Origin: Spinacia oleracea
Lineage: Eukaryota; Streptophyta; Magnoliopsida; Caryophyllales; Amaranthaceae
Assembly: GCF_020520425.1 (NCBI RefSeq)
Contig: NC_079487.1
Location: forward strand, 132,516,385 to 132,580,384
Length of the DNA: 64,000 nt
Reading direction: 5' to 3'
The translations under genes and the position numbers were made by a program. Positions 46,870 to 60,135 of this stretch are shown piece after piece (positions within the stretch are counted from its first letter, which is position 1; each line of letters opens with the position of its first letter). The notes under the pieces were generated by a model. That model was not told the origin of the DNA, did not search any database, and saw only the letters and a program-made list of their open reading frames with translations.

Positions 46870-47802
46870 GTTGCTAGATCGATGAATAGAGTTTTTGGAT
46901 AATACTCGAAAAAGTCAGATTTTTGTTTTTTATGTTTTTCGCAAGGAAGGTCGGATATTTTGTTGCTATCTACTTATTCAACTGACATGTGGTATTGTGG
47001 ACTAAAGTCACTAAACTTTGTGGAAGGTGACGTACATTTATGCATATGGGCTTTAAGAAGATGTTACGTGTGGCTTCTTCGCTACATTCCGTTGATGGGA
47101 TGTCGGCAACCAGCTACTTTTTCTGCATGAATGAGCCACCAAGCCAAGAGGCCCTATTTAAATTACAACCAGTGTGTGTTCTGGACGATGTTCCGGTTTA
47201 TATATTTAAAAAATTTATTCTTTATTTTATTTTTTTAATAATACATATTTTTCAAATAGAAAATATCACTAATGAAATTCTAAGCATGATTGCAATATAA
47301 TTCAATTGATTCAAAGTACTAATATAAAATTTTGTTACAAAAAAAAATAAATATAGTAAATATGGTGAAATGAAAAAAAAGTGCATGTGAGTAATGTTTT
47401 TAGGAGAAAAATGTGAAGGGTACCAAGGTTGATAGTGGTTGTAGTAATAGGCAATAGTAGGACAAAATAGTCATTTTCATCCACTTTCTCAAACCTCTAA
47501 TTGCAAAAAGCTCCTATATTGAGCTTTTTCAAAATTAGCTTTTTCACCCCAAAACTCTCTTCCAATCCTCTCTTAACCAAACACTCCCAATTAGCTTTTG
47601 CTAAAAGTCAAACCTCTAATTCACCCCAAAAATCTCTTTTTCCCTCAAACCTCTCCTAACCAAACACCCCCAAAGATTTTTCTACTTTAACGTTGGGTTA
47701 ACAATAAACATAAAGTTGATTATAATACAGAAAAACTTTAGTTTGTTTAAAAAGTAACGGAATTTTTAAACGTTGAATTAGCAACAATGATACAATTGAC
47801 TA
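46870..47802. other. Intergenic, nothing recognised
   Basis: AT-rich. An 86-codon plus-strand open frame at 47,040-47,300 has a hydrophobic tail from A/T-rich sequence and is not supported. 47,500-47,650 has repeated agctttt(t/g)c and cctctaa words. Confidence 0.45.
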
Positions 47803-48100
47803 TTCCCTCCGTATTTATTTAAGAGATACACTTGGCCGGACACGGGTATTAGGAAGAATAATTGAATGAAATAAAGTAATAAAACAAGTGGGGTTGGGTA
47901 GATACTTTAATAAGTAAAACAATTGGGGATCATATCATTTTAGATTTTTAGGTAGTGGGAGGTGGGGGTGGGCCGGTGGGGTGTAAATAGATTATTTAAT
48001 TAGATGGTGACGATGGATAAGTTATTAAAAATGATAAGTGTATCTCTTAAATAAATATAATCGGAAAAAGGCAAATGTATCCCTTAAATAAATACGGATA
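47803..48100. mobile_element. Stowaway-like MITE
   Basis: TTCCCTCCGTATTTATTTAA at the left; at the right two nested matches of ttaaataaatacgga, the outer one ending near 48,100. Confidence 0.7.
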
Positions 48101-48196
48101 GATTATTAATTACATGGTGGAGATGATAAGTTACAGAAAAAACTCGATTGAACCTATCCTAAATTTTTACTCCGGAATATATTTTGATTACAAACT

Positions 48197-48462
48197 TTTC
48201 TATAAGGCGGTCTCTCACAAAAGACCACCTTGATATCATATAAGTTAAGTAATGGAACCAATTAGTTAAGCACTTGAACTAATTAGTTAAGCACCGAAAT
48301 CAATTAGTTAAGCAAAGGAATTAATTAGTTAAACAAAAGAATTAATTAGTTAAGCAATTGAATCAATTAATTAAGTAATGTAACCAATTAGTTAAGAAAT
48401 TGAACCAATTAGTTAAGCAACCAAAGTGGTCTTTCCGGTAAGGCGGTCTTACACAAAAGTTG
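48197..48462. repeat. Minisatellite-cored element, third locus
   Basis: Same architecture as 9070-9276: GGCGGTCT(c/t)(t/a)CACAAAAG ends in direct orientation around ~11 units containing AATTAGTTAAG. It lies just upstream of VPS11. Confidence 0.8.
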
Positions 48463-48722
48463 CCGTATTTTGATAGTGAAAAAAACACACCCTTGGTGAT
48501 TCGGATTTTCCCCCATGAAAAATACAAGAGAAGGGATCGAACAGTGCCAGATCTTCCCAAATCACACGCTCGCGCTCTCTCTCTCTACCCCCTCTGGGCA
48601 AAAAATCTGCAAAGCAAACATCTAAACTGGGTTGTCTGGGATTTACCCATAACCAATTCCTCCCTCTCATGACCCAATTACAGCTTCTGATTTGATTTTC
48701 ATTCAAATTCAATCGATTAACA

Positions 48723-51700
48723 ATGTATCAATGGAGGAAGTTCGAGTTCTTTGAAGAAAAACACGGAGGAAAATACAAGGTCCCAGATGAAATTACAGCG
48801 GAAATTAAGTGTTGTTCAAGTGGAAGAGGCAAAGTTTCAATTGGATGTGATGATGGGAATGTTAGTATCCTTGATCGAGGTCTCAAGTTCAATTACGCTT
48901 TCCAGGCTCACTCTTCTTCCGTCCTTTTTCTTCAACAACTCAAGGTTTAATCTTTTCTATGTTAATCTCTCTTTTTTCTGTATTTCTCTTTCCTATTTGG
49001 GGTGATTGTGATATGGGTTTTACTTTGACTTTGATTTTAGTAAGAGAGTTGGATCTTTTATGTGATTGACTTGTTAATTTTTGTTGTTTTTGATTTTGGG
49101 AATTGGGATTGCAATGCCCTAGAATTTTGGTTGAATTTGATGTGGGTTTCTTTTTACTATTAGTTTTAATTCCAGTGTCTTGGGGATATTGTTAATTGAA
49201 AAAGTAATTCAGATGCTAATAATTTCTTTTTAGCTTTGAGTTTGATTGCTATTGAGATGTATGATTTGACTTGTTGGTATGGTCTATTTAGGTTTCAAAA
49301 ATCTATATATTTGTTTATGTTAGTAATGCAATGCCAAACCCGTCTAGCGTAAATGGGTAGCTTGAACTAATTTCTACAAGTATTAATAAATGCAATGCCT
49401 TGGGATATTGACAAATTTGCGGGCGAGGCAAAGGTGGGTTGAACCAAAGTGGATGGATAACTATTATGATAAACAATTTACTTAATACTCCCTCTGTCTC
49501 GGAATACTCGCAATGTTTTGACTGGACACGCTTGCCAATGCACAACTTTGACTATTAATATCTTTAATTATATATTATAAAAACTTATAAAATATTAATA
49601 TTTTGAAAATACATATTAAGATGAAACCAACAATATATTATATGCTAACACTTGTTTTCATATACTATAAATAAAATAGGGTCAAAGTGATTATGTGAAT
49701 AGTGCAAAAAGTCAAACCGTTGCGAGTATTTCGGGACGGAGGGAGTAAAAGATTACGTAGTACGCGGACTGTAAAGTAATGGAAATGGAGTCTGAAATAC
49801 ATATGTGAGGCATTTTGATATAAAAAGTTTAAGTTGATATAATGAGATGAGTCAGGAGAATTAAACTCGAGCTCAATCCTTTTCTAGCTCTGGATGAGTG
49901 TGATGGAATTTCTAGAACTTAAGATGTCACTTATAAGTATGGTTTCAAAATTAACATCAAGTAGAATCTTAGAGAGTTTTTGGATGGATATCATGCTGAA
50001 TCTCCTTGAAAAGATAATGTTTGCATCAAGGATGCCGTTTCATAAACATGCAAGCAGCTGTGGTTTTCGTTTTAGGGTTGCTTCTATCTTTTCTTTTCTC
50101 TCCAGAAGTACGTGAACATCTGACCTGGTAATTGTCTTGGCAAAAAGCCCCACAGACTCTCAAATCCTAGCTACACTACACGATCTTCCCAAATCTTGCT
50201 ACTTGTCACAATTAATGTGGCAAAGTGCTTTACTTCAACTTTGTTTCTTTAGAAAGCCAAGTGTTTACTTTATGAAGTACTCAAACAATTGTTTTGAGTT
50301 TATTGATACTTCTTATATGTAAAGTAGTTGATAGCTGCCATGGCTGATTTTACTTAGACAAAGTTATAACTTGGTTATATGATCAAATGAAAATGAGAAA
50401 TATTTTGAGTTTATCTTTGGTCTCCTTTCAACTCTTGAGGTCTAACGGTGTGTGTTATCACGTACACCCCCTTTTCCCCGTAAAGGGGAAAAAAACAAGA
50501 AGAATGGAAGCTTCTCTTGTTAACATCTATGCCCCTTGATTATCCTTTGAATTCTTTTGTTGGCTCACGGAGAATTGAGATGTTTCTACTAAATGGTTAC
50601 AGCCTTCTGCCGTGGCATTGTTTCCGCTTCAAAATTAGCTAACATGATTTATTGAGTATCTGTCACCTTAGTTTCAACTATCAACCAATTGGGAGACAGA
50701 CCAGAACTTTAAACTTTGGCAGTGCAGGCTTTAGGTAATTGTTATGGCACCGTCTTGTTGGAAAATGGTTGTGATAAATGGTCTTCTTTTCATTTTTTTG
50801 TAATACTTCACTGCACCAAGATCTTTCATATGCAAACAGGAACAAGATAATCTTTAAATGATTTTATCGCAGAGGAAGATAATAAATCATCAACACATAC
50901 TAGGGTATTCTCAATTTTATTGCACCCTTGGTATATGTGAACAGAGAATAATCAGAGTAATAATCAGAATGCGACTGTAAAATTCCATACCTCTTTAATG
51001 CGGTAACCAGTTTTGCGAACCGGCATCAAGGTGCATGTTTCAAACAATATAGAGATTTCTTCAAACGACAAACCATTACTGGAGAGTCTGAAATAAAACC
51101 TCGGGGAAGCTTCATATAAACTTCCTCATCAAGATCCCCATTTGGGAATGCATTATGCACATCCATGCTCCCAATTTCGATGTACCAATAGCCAGGAATG
51201 CACGGACAATAACCAATTTTGCCACTGGAGCAAAAGTCTCGTCATAATCAATTCCTTCAATCTGATGATTACCAAGAACCACTGATCGTGCCTTCAGCCG
51301 TTCAATGCTACTGCAATTATGTCCAAGGCACATATTTCATCTTGCATAGCATAACACCATCATTTATCAACATAGCTTCTTTAAGGATTTTGGTTCCATC
51401 CCTGTTGTAATTTGCTGCAATAAAATTCCTGTATTTCACAGATAATTTATCACAACTAACATAATGTGCTATAGGATAAGGCGTAACTGATGGAGGCCGT
51501 GATGTAGAAGCAGGTGCTTTGGGGAGTGGACTTTGCTTGATAGCACAAAATCTTGCAACTTTACAGAAGGAAATTTTTCTTGACAACCACGACACGTAGT
51601 TTACCTTGCGTGACCACAGTGTTATCCGTCCTCACATTAACATCATTCTTCACCTCTCTGGCTGACATCACCTTTGTCCGTACAGGAGGTCTTGCTAGCG

Positions 51701-54700
51701 TCACTGCTGACTCCTTCACCACCTCACTTGGCCGGACTGGTGCAACAGGTGTCTGTTGCACATCCCTGTCTGTACCAGCTACAGTAAGGGCTGGCTGCAC
51801 GGGAGAGAGCTGCAGCGGCCCTTCCTCGTTGCCACAAACATACTCGAAATATAGATGCATCCTTTTTTTTTTCTCTGACATTGTTGTATGTATATTTTAT
51901 ACTTTATTTTATATGACCAGTACTGTACACACCTAGAGTAAATGGACTTGATGTTACTTTTTCTGTGCATTCTTGTCTTTAAATTGATTCAAAGTTGTTA
52001 ATTCCACTTGCTGAATGTTGACCATTACTCCATTATCGGTGATGATGATTTATTTTGGAGGCTCATGCTGATCAATGTTTTACTATTCTGTGTGTACAGC
52101 AACGCAATTACCTTCTTACTATTGGGCAAGATGAACAGATATCTCCACAGGCTTCATCTATGTGCCTGAAAGTTTTTGACTTGGATAAGACACAAATGGA
52201 GGGACAGGAGGGTACAAGCACGAGCGCAACAGTTCCTGATTGTGTTCAAATATTACGTATATTCACTAACCAATTCCCTGAAGCAAAGGTAATGTCCGTT
52301 ATAGTTAGTTTTTTCCGTTTCTTCTTCCTCTAGGTGCCTCTTTACTTTGTTGCTGTTAACCCTTTTAAATCATTTAGTTGCTTGCTTGAATTGACTTTCA
52401 TGCTGCCGTTGGCTGTCTTTCTGTATTCTTACACTGTAAATCCAATCAAATAAATTCTTACACGTCTCTTCATGCAGATTACATCCTTCTTAGTTCTAGA
52501 AGAAACTCCACCAATTCTACTCATAGCCATTGGATTGGACAATGGAAGCATCTACTGCATCAAAGGGGACATTGCTCGTGAGCGAATTACCCGATTTACC
52601 CTTAGGGTGGAAAATGCTTCAGCGGGTCATGCTGCTGTTACAGGACTTGGGTTCAGAAGTGATGGTCCGGACATTCTTCTATTTGCGGTGACTCCATCCT
52701 CTGTTAGCTTGTTCAATCTCCAGTACCAGCCAGCAAAAAGGCAAACCTTGGATCAAATTGGGTGTGATACAAAGAGTGTTGCAATGAGCGACCGATCGGT
52801 ATGCTGTTGTTAATTGCTTTGATATTTGAAAGATAAGTTTCTTTCTCATGCATAATATGTAAATGATGAATGACACGTGCCAAAAATTCAACTGTGATCA
52901 GGAGCTGATTATTGGTCGACCTGAAGCTGTGTATTTTTACGAAGATGATGGACGCGGTCCTTGTTGGGCGTTTGAAGGAGAGAAGAAATTTCTTGGATGG
53001 TTCCGTGGATATCTTTTGTGTGTAATTGCAGGTCAAAGAAGTACCAAAGATACATTTAATATTTATGACCTGAAGAACCGTTTAATAGCACATAGTGCTA
53101 CGGTTAATGAAGTCTCACATGTGCTCTGTGAATGGGGAAACATAATTCTCATTATGGCTGATAAATCAGCCGTTTGTGTTGGAGAAAAGGATATGGAAAG
53201 CAAGTTAGATGTGCTTTTTAAGAAGAATCTCTATTCTGTAGCTATTAATCTGGTTCAAACTCAGCAAGCTGATGCTGCTGCAACTGCTGAAGTCCTTAGA
53301 AAATATGGTGATCACCTATACAGCAAGCAGGAGTATGATGAGGCTATGGCTCAGTACATCCACACCATTGGTCACCTTGAACCTTCATTTGTGATACAGA
53401 AATTTCTGGATGCTCAGAGAATCCACAATCTGACCAATTACTTGGAAAACTTACATGAAAAGGGGCTCGCTTCAAAAGATCATACTACTCTCTTGTTGAA
53501 CTGTTACACTAAGTTAAAAGATGTTGATAAGCTGAACTATTTTATTAAAAGTGAGGACGGTGGGGAACATAAGTTTGATGTAGAGACTGTGATACGAGTC
53601 TGCCGTGCTGCCAATTATCATGAACATGCAATGTATGTTGCTAAAAAGGCAGGTAGGCATGAGTTGTACCTGAAGATTCTGTTAGAAGATCTTGGTAGAT
53701 ATGATGAAGCCTTACAGTATATTTCAAGCCTTAATCCAAGCCAAGCCGGGGTGACAGTTAAAGAATATGGCAAAATTCTTATAGAACACAAACCAAAGGA
53801 GACAATACTTATACTTCTGAAGCTCTGTACGGAGGAGGGAAAACCGGCCAAAAAAGATACCTTAACCATGCTGCCATCTCCTGTTGATTTCCTCAACATT
53901 TTTGTACATCATCCAAAATCGTTAATGGATTTTCTTGAGAAATACACTGATAGAGTGAATGACTCATCTGCACAGGTGGAAATTCACAATACCCTGTTGG
54001 AATTGTATTTGTCCTATGACTTGACCTTCCCGTCGATGTCACAATATAGCTACAATGGAGATCTTGATGATAAAGAGACGATATCATCAGCAGTGTCAAA
54101 ACCTTCATCAAATGGAAAACTACCATTGAATGATGATGAGAAAAGTCGTGCTATAAGACGTGAGAAAGGGCTGCGCTTGCTTAAAAGTGCATGGCCATCT
54201 GACCTGGAAAATCCACTTTATGATGTTGATCTTGCTATAATCCTCTGTGAAATGAATGCATTTAGAGAAGGGCTTTTGTTTGTTTATGAGAATATGAAAC
54301 TGTACAAGGAGGTGATTTCTTGCTATATGCAGGCCCATGACCATGAGGGATTGATTGCATGTTGCAAGAGGCTGGGAGATTCAGGTAAGGGTGGAGACCC
54401 CACTCTTTGGGCGGACGTATTACAGTACTTTGGTGAACTTGGAGAAGATTGTTCCAAAGAAGTTAAAGAGGTCTTGAAATATATTGAGAGGGATGACATT
54501 TTACCACCTATTGTTGTTCTTCAAACGCTGTCACAAAATCCATGCCTCACTCTTTCTGTAATCAAGGATTATATTGCTCGGAAACTTGAACAGGAGTCAA
54601 AGCTGATTGAAGAGGATAGGCAGGCTGTTGATAAGTATCAGGTAAACTTTCGCCAGTTCTTTAGCCCTTCATGTTTATCCGTTTAATTATTTTCTAATTT

Positions 54701-55833
54701 CTCCGCCAATTTCAATGACGTGAGTCGCACCATACTTGTTTTTTTTTTTTTTGGTAGCCTTCTCTGGTATTTTCTGCCGTAGAACGTAGATTACATGATA
54801 TGCATAGGCCAAAGCAAATGATATCCGTAGCCGTAGGAAGCTGCTTTTAATTTTAACGATGCATTACTTGATCAGTATGTAACTGTGGTCTTTTGGATAT
54901 ACTAAGGCTTCGTTCTATTCGACTTATTTTGTCTGATGTTATATTATAGATAACTTATCTGAACTTAACTGAACTTATCTAAACTTATCTGAACTTAACA
55001 AAATTATCTTAACTTATTTTGTCTGAGATAAACTTATTTGTGTGTAAAAAAGTCTGAAAAAAACTTATTTTTTCAGAAATTATATTATCTGAACTTAACT
55101 GAACTTATCTGGACTTATCTGAACTAAACTTAACTTATCTGAACTTAACTGAACTTATCTGGACTTATTTTGTCTAAAATATGTCATGCACAGCACATCT
55201 CCTGTGCGCTAGAAAGACATTGTTTGTTGTAATTACATACTAGCATCGCTTGAAATAGAATTTGTTGATGGAGTTGGTGGCTTCAAGGTAGAAAATGTTG
55301 CTTAATTTCATTCCTCAAAGCTCAATGGCATTTCAGTCTTTTTGTATGTTGAAAGCAGGTTGATTTTATCTATGGTTGAACCAGTTGTGTTATACTCCAT
55401 ATGACCTGTAATTGATATTCCTTACAAGAACAGTTAAAATAAGGTGGGAATTATGCTTTTGCAGGAGGATACAACAGCAATGAGGAAAGAAATCGAGGAT
55501 CTTAGGACAAATGCAAGAATATTTCAGCTCAGCAAGTGTACTGCATGCACTTTCACTCTCGATCTTCCGGCGGTTCATTTTATGTGCATGCATTCGTATC
55601 ATCTACGTTGCCTTGGTGACAACGAAAAGGAGTGTCCTGAGTGTGCTCCTGAGTATATGTCTGTTCTGGAAATGAAGAGAAGTTTGGAACGGAATTCTAG
55701 AGACCAAGATCAGTTCTTTCAGAAAGTTAAAGATTCCAAAGATGGATTCTCTGTTATTGCCGACTATTTTGGAAAGGGAATAATTAGCAAGACAAAACCC
55801 GATGGAAACACTTCTACCAACGGTGGCTTTTGA
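48723..55833 (+). CDS. VPS11: VPS11, HOPS/CORVET core subunit (five exons, complete)
   Basis: Vacuolar sorting protein 11, a class C Vps tethering subunit acting in endosome-vacuole fusion. Exons are 48,723-48,944, 52,100-52,288, 52,478-52,798, 52,902-54,641 and 55,465-55,833. All junctions are GT-AG and phase 0; total 946 aa (Arabidopsis VPS11 is of similar length). The start [13 protein letters not shown] is diagnostic. An N-terminal beta-propeller (exons 1-4) is followed by clathrin-heavy-chain-type helical repeats, then a C-terminal RING-H2 in exon 5 (CTAC...CMHSYHLRC...CPEC). Intron 1 is 3.2 kb and hosts a Stowaway MITE and a copia-type fossil; intron 4 hosts a MITE. The 5' UTR has a CT-rich run near 48,570. 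Only 19 bp after the stop the sequence runs into the second duplication copy. Confidence 0.96.
49488..49745. mobile_element. Stowaway MITE in VPS11 intron 1
   Basis: CTCCCTCTGTCTCGGAATAC...GTATTTCGGGACGGAGGGAG, next to TA. Related to 45,411-45,668 but reversed. Confidence 0.85.
51040..51600 (-). mobile_element. Fossil Ty1/copia fragment in VPS11 intron 1
   Basis: A minus-strand stretch near 51,112-51,333 resembles the start of copia reverse transcriptase ([13 protein letters not shown]). Neighbouring sequence up to about 51,600 may belong to the same element. No LTRs were recognised. It is a broken partial copy with multiple breaks; age not estimable but clearly older than the LTR element at 9.9 kb. 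Confidence 0.75.
54905..55180. mobile_element. MITE in VPS11 intron 4
   Basis: GGCTTCGTTCTATTCGACTT at the left; the interior is many copies of a (c)ttatctgaacttaactgaa word. Relative of 14,316-14,553. The right end is less clear. Confidence 0.6.
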
Positions 55834-56532
55834 AGGTCTGAGTATTTACTTATTTTTTTATCTTTGGGTGGGCGACCGCCCCTACCAACCTCCCGCCCAT
55901 GCGTCAATACTCGCCTAATTTTTCTTATTTAGCAAACATTTGCCAACATATATAATCGGAAAAAAGTGTCTTATGACTAAATTTAAAGTAACATATATAA
56001 TCGGAAAAAAATATCTTCCATAACAAAGAAAAAAAATTATATTATGATCACCTACAAATAAATCCAAACACAAAAAAAATATCTTAAACTTAATTTAGAT
56101 CTTTTTAAAATTTTAATTCACATAGGAAAGGACATTCGGGTCAGGTTGACGCTATGAACCAGGCCGAGTGGGGATGGGGCAGAGCGAAAGGGGATGGCCT
56201 GGGAGGAGAGACGAGTATGGGGCGGGTTCAACTCAAAATCTCGCACCCGCTAAACATCCCTCCATCCTCGCTTACTTAGGGCAACGAGTCTCCCTTAAAA
56301 CTTAGTTCCAGTGACACCCATACATGGTGTACATCGCCTAGCTAGCTTGAGTTTTTTCCGTCTGAGCTACGTGGTCGTACAAGTTCTTTCCATCCGAACA
56401 ATTGACTGGATAGCTATATTTGGATTGTACTGATCGATTATATTGGGATAGCTATATCTGGATAGTAATTGTATAGACGAATAAAAAATGTTCAACAAAA
56501 ATTACGAATCTTCTTATTGATACTAGTAGAAA

Positions 56533-58528
56533 AAGAGGCATAACTTTTGCATTCATTAGTGACGTCATAGCCTCGTTTTTAACGGGAGGGCCGTAAATAT
56601 ATGAATGTGTTTACATTTGTGACGTTTTTTTTAACACCTCAAATGAATCAATTTTACATTTTTCTACCGGTATGAAGAGGAAGACCGGCCCGAGTTCGTT
56701 AAAACCCAGCACCTTGCACAAATTAGCTCCTTTGGTAACGTTCATCTAGGCCCGTATGTAGCACCCTTAGCAAGGTCTAGGGTATTTTATCCGTACATGC
56801 GTATAAAAGTGTACGATAGGGTATTAAAGCTCATCTTGATGTTGAGACGCTAATGTAGGTTTGGAGAAGGTCTCGTCCTAATCTAATTTATGTATTTACG
56901 CTTTTTATAATTCAAAGTATAGTTTATAACGAAATATTCTTTAGATCGAGATGTCACTTTTACATTCTTTAGCGTCGTTCTTAGCCTCGCTGCTAATGGG
57001 AGGGCCGTAAATGAATGTGTTTACATTTGGGGCGTTTTTTTAAACACCTCAAATGAATCAGTTTTACATTTTTCTACCAGTATGAAGAGGAAGACCGGCC
57101 CGAGTTCGATAAAACCCAGCACCTTGCACAAATTAGCTCCCTCGGTAACGTTCATCTAGGTCGGTATGTACGTAGCACCCTTAGTAAGGTCTAGGGTATT
57201 TTATCCGCACATGCGTATAAAAGTGTACGATAGGGTATTAAAGCTCATCTTGATGTTGAGACGCTAATGTAGGTTTGGAGAAGGTCTCGTCCTAATCTAA
57301 TTTATGTATTTACGCTTTTTATAATTCAAAGTATAGTTTATAACGAAATATTCTTTAGATCGAGATGTCACTTTTACATTCTTTAGCGTCGTTCTTAGCC
57401 TCGCTGCTAATGGGAGGGCCGTAAATGAATGTGTTTACATTTGGGGCGTTTTTTTAAACACCTCAAATGAATCAGTTTTACATTTTTCTACCAGTATGAA
57501 GAGGAAGACCGGCCCGAGTTCGATAAAACCCAGCACCTTGCACAAATTAGCTCCCTCGGTAACGTTCATCTAGGTCGGTATGTACGTAGCACCCTTAGTA
57601 AGGTCTAGGGTATTTTATCCGCACATGCGTATAAAAGTGTACGATAGGGTATTAAAGCTCATCTTGATGTTGAGACGCTAATGTAGGTTTGGAGAAGGTC
57701 TCGTCCTAATCTAATTTATGTATTTACGCTTTTTATAATTCAAAGTATAGTTTATAACGAAATATTCTTTAGATCGAGATGTCACTTTTACATTCTTTAG
57801 CGTCGTTCTTAGCCTCGCTGCTAATGGGAGGGCCGTAAATGAATGTGTTTACATTTGGGGCGTTTTTTTAAACACCTCAAATGAATCAGTTTTACATTTT
57901 TCTACCAGTATGAAGAGGAAGACCGGCCCGAGTTCGATAAAACCCAGCACCTTGCACAAATTAGCTCCCTCGGTAACGTTCATCTAGGTCGGTATGTACG
58001 TAGCACCCTTAGTAAGGTCTAGGGTATTTTATCCGCACATGCGTATAAAAGTGTACGATAGGGTATTAAAGCTCATCTTGATGTTGAGACGCTAATGTAG
58101 GTTTGGAGAAGGTCTCGTCCTAATCTAATTTATGTATTTACGCTTTTTATAATTCAAAGTATAGTTTATAACGAAATATTCTTTAGATCGAGATGTCACT
58201 TTTACATTCTTTAGCGTCGTTCTTAGCCTCGCTGCTAATGGGAGGGCCGTAAATGAATGTGTTTACATTTGGGGCGTTTTTTTAAACACCTCAAATGAAT
58301 CAGTTTTACATTTTTCTACCAGTATGAAGAGGAAGACCGGCCCGAGTTCGATAAAACCCAGCACCTTGCACAAATTAGCTCCCTCGGTAACGTTCATCTA
58401 GGTCGGTATGTACGTAGCACCCTTAGTAAGGTCTAGGGTATTTTATCCGCACATGCGTATAAAAGTGTACGATAGGGTATTAAAGCTCATCTTGATGCTG
58501 AGACGCTAATGTAGGTTTGGAGAAGGTC
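56533..58528. repeat. 414-bp tandem array, second copy
   Basis: Same copy number, same diverged first unit and same phase as 42,066-44,061. Confidence 0.92.
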
Positions 58529-58716
58529 TCCTTCGCTATATCCTTCGTCTTGTGCACGGCGTCGCCAACCATATCCGCGACAGTTTTCGCAGAATCCTCG
58601 ATCATCATTTTAGTCTTCTCTAAGCTCTCCTCCGCTGCTTCAATCACCTTGCTTTCTCTTTCCAGTGCTACATTGCCCTCATTAGGGATTCCTTGAACAC
58701 CATTTCCCCTAACCAC
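58480..58716 (-). pseudogene. LEA-like exon fragment, second copy
   Basis: Identical to 44,013-44,249: no in-frame ATG, ends HQDEL. See that entry for reading and doubts. Confidence 0.5.
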
Positions 58717-59567
58717 ATCATATTATACACAAAACCAAATTAAGGCGCGTTACAAAACTGTAAACACATAAAACTCAGTGATTGGTTAATGATCCCCTCA
58801 ATATTTTGTTAGTTTTTCCTACACCATTTTCCTCTAAACATCATACTCCGTATAATACACAAAACCACACAATTTGGATTATACACCCGGGTGCAGTACT
58901 CATTGTGCACCATGATGAACATTATTTGAGAATTTGATGAACATGAAGAATGGTTTCAATGTACATGTACAAGTGAAATATTTGAAATATATGTTATTTG
59001 GGTTTGAACTATATGTTCAATTGATACATGTTCTTTGAGTATGAACAATATGTTCTTTGTATAGTGGTTAAGACTTTTTCGGTTCAAGAAGTTGTACGTT
59101 TTGTTGAAACCTCTTTGTCCCATATCGGAAACTTTGAAATAATGACCAACGTGTAAAAGTTATGTCTTTTATCTACATACTACGTATGTAGTTTACGTAT
59201 CTATTTTATCATTGTAGATGTTATATATCTGATTAAAATATGATATTGATTTTCACATAAAATAAACCAAAAATAACAAAAAATAATGACCAACTTGTAA
59301 GCATGTGCTACTCGATAACCAATGGGTTTAAGACGAAAGGCTTGACAACCTTGTATGTGGACATGTGGTTGTGATCAGCTTGACTCTTCTCCAATTATCT
59401 ATCTAATGCTTAGCCCACTAAAGCTTTATAATGATATGAGCCCATGTTTCGCCTTTAGTCTCTTGTATTTGGTCTTTAGCAACTGGATAAATATCCAACT
59501 CAAGAGTCAAGACTCAAGAGGGAGCTAAGAATAGAATTTGTACATTAAAAATGTCCGGTTCCTAAAG

Positions 59568-59760
59568 CAGGGGCGGAGGCAATGTACAAATAATGGGGTT
59601 AATTGACCCCACTTATATTGTGAAATTTTAGAAATTTTCTTTATAATTTTTAAGATTTTCTCAAAATTTGTTACAAAATTAATTATTTGAACCCACTAAC
59701 ATCTACTTCGTATAATTTTTATTTTGAACAAACTAAATACTTTTTCTAGATCCGCCACTG
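59568..59760. mobile_element. hAT MITE, second copy
   Basis: Duplicate of 45,101-45,293, with its tcctaaag flanks. Confidence 0.88.
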
Positions 59761-59877
59761 TCCTAAAGTGTTAAATCTCAAGGACACTCAAAAAGTCACA
59801 AAGTACTGTTGCATTTTGCACATTGATCAATTATCCAGCGGACAAGAAAGAGCAAAGGGTTTTACACGAACAAGATA

Positions 59878-60135
59878 CTCCCTCTGTCCCAGAATACTCG
59901 CAACGGTTTAACTTTTTTCACTATTCACATAATTCACTTTGACCCTATTTATTTATAGTATATGAAAATAAGTGTTAGAATATAATATATTGTTGGCTTC
60001 ATCTTAATATATATTTTCATAATATTAATACTTTATAAGTTTTTATCATATATAATTGAAGATATTGATGGTCAAAGTTGTGCATTGGTAAGCGTGTCCA
60101 GTCAAACCGTTGTGAGTATTCCGGGACGGAGAGAG
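59878..60135. mobile_element. Stowaway MITE, second copy
   Basis: Duplicate of 45,411-45,668. Confidence 0.85.

Larger units (their letters stand above)
41386..55852 (+). repeat. 14,467-bp tandem segmental duplication, copy 1
   Basis: Every comparable position from 41,386 to 49,533 recurs at +14,467 with no length difference and no substitution that I noticed, including the 414-bp array. The boundary is a run of seven T shared at 41,386-41,392 and 55,853-55,859; sequences diverge immediately to the left of it. The unit includes the complete VPS11 gene. Confidence 0.93.

Noticed and set aside
47040-47300. 86-codon plus-strand open frame (repeated at 61,507)
   Set aside because: The second half is hydrophobic text from A/T-rich DNA; no promoter, splice or family evidence.
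51553-51936. Open frames on both strands at the edge of the copia fossil
   Set aside because: Overlapping frames on opposite strands in intronic repeat sequence; no independent gene support.
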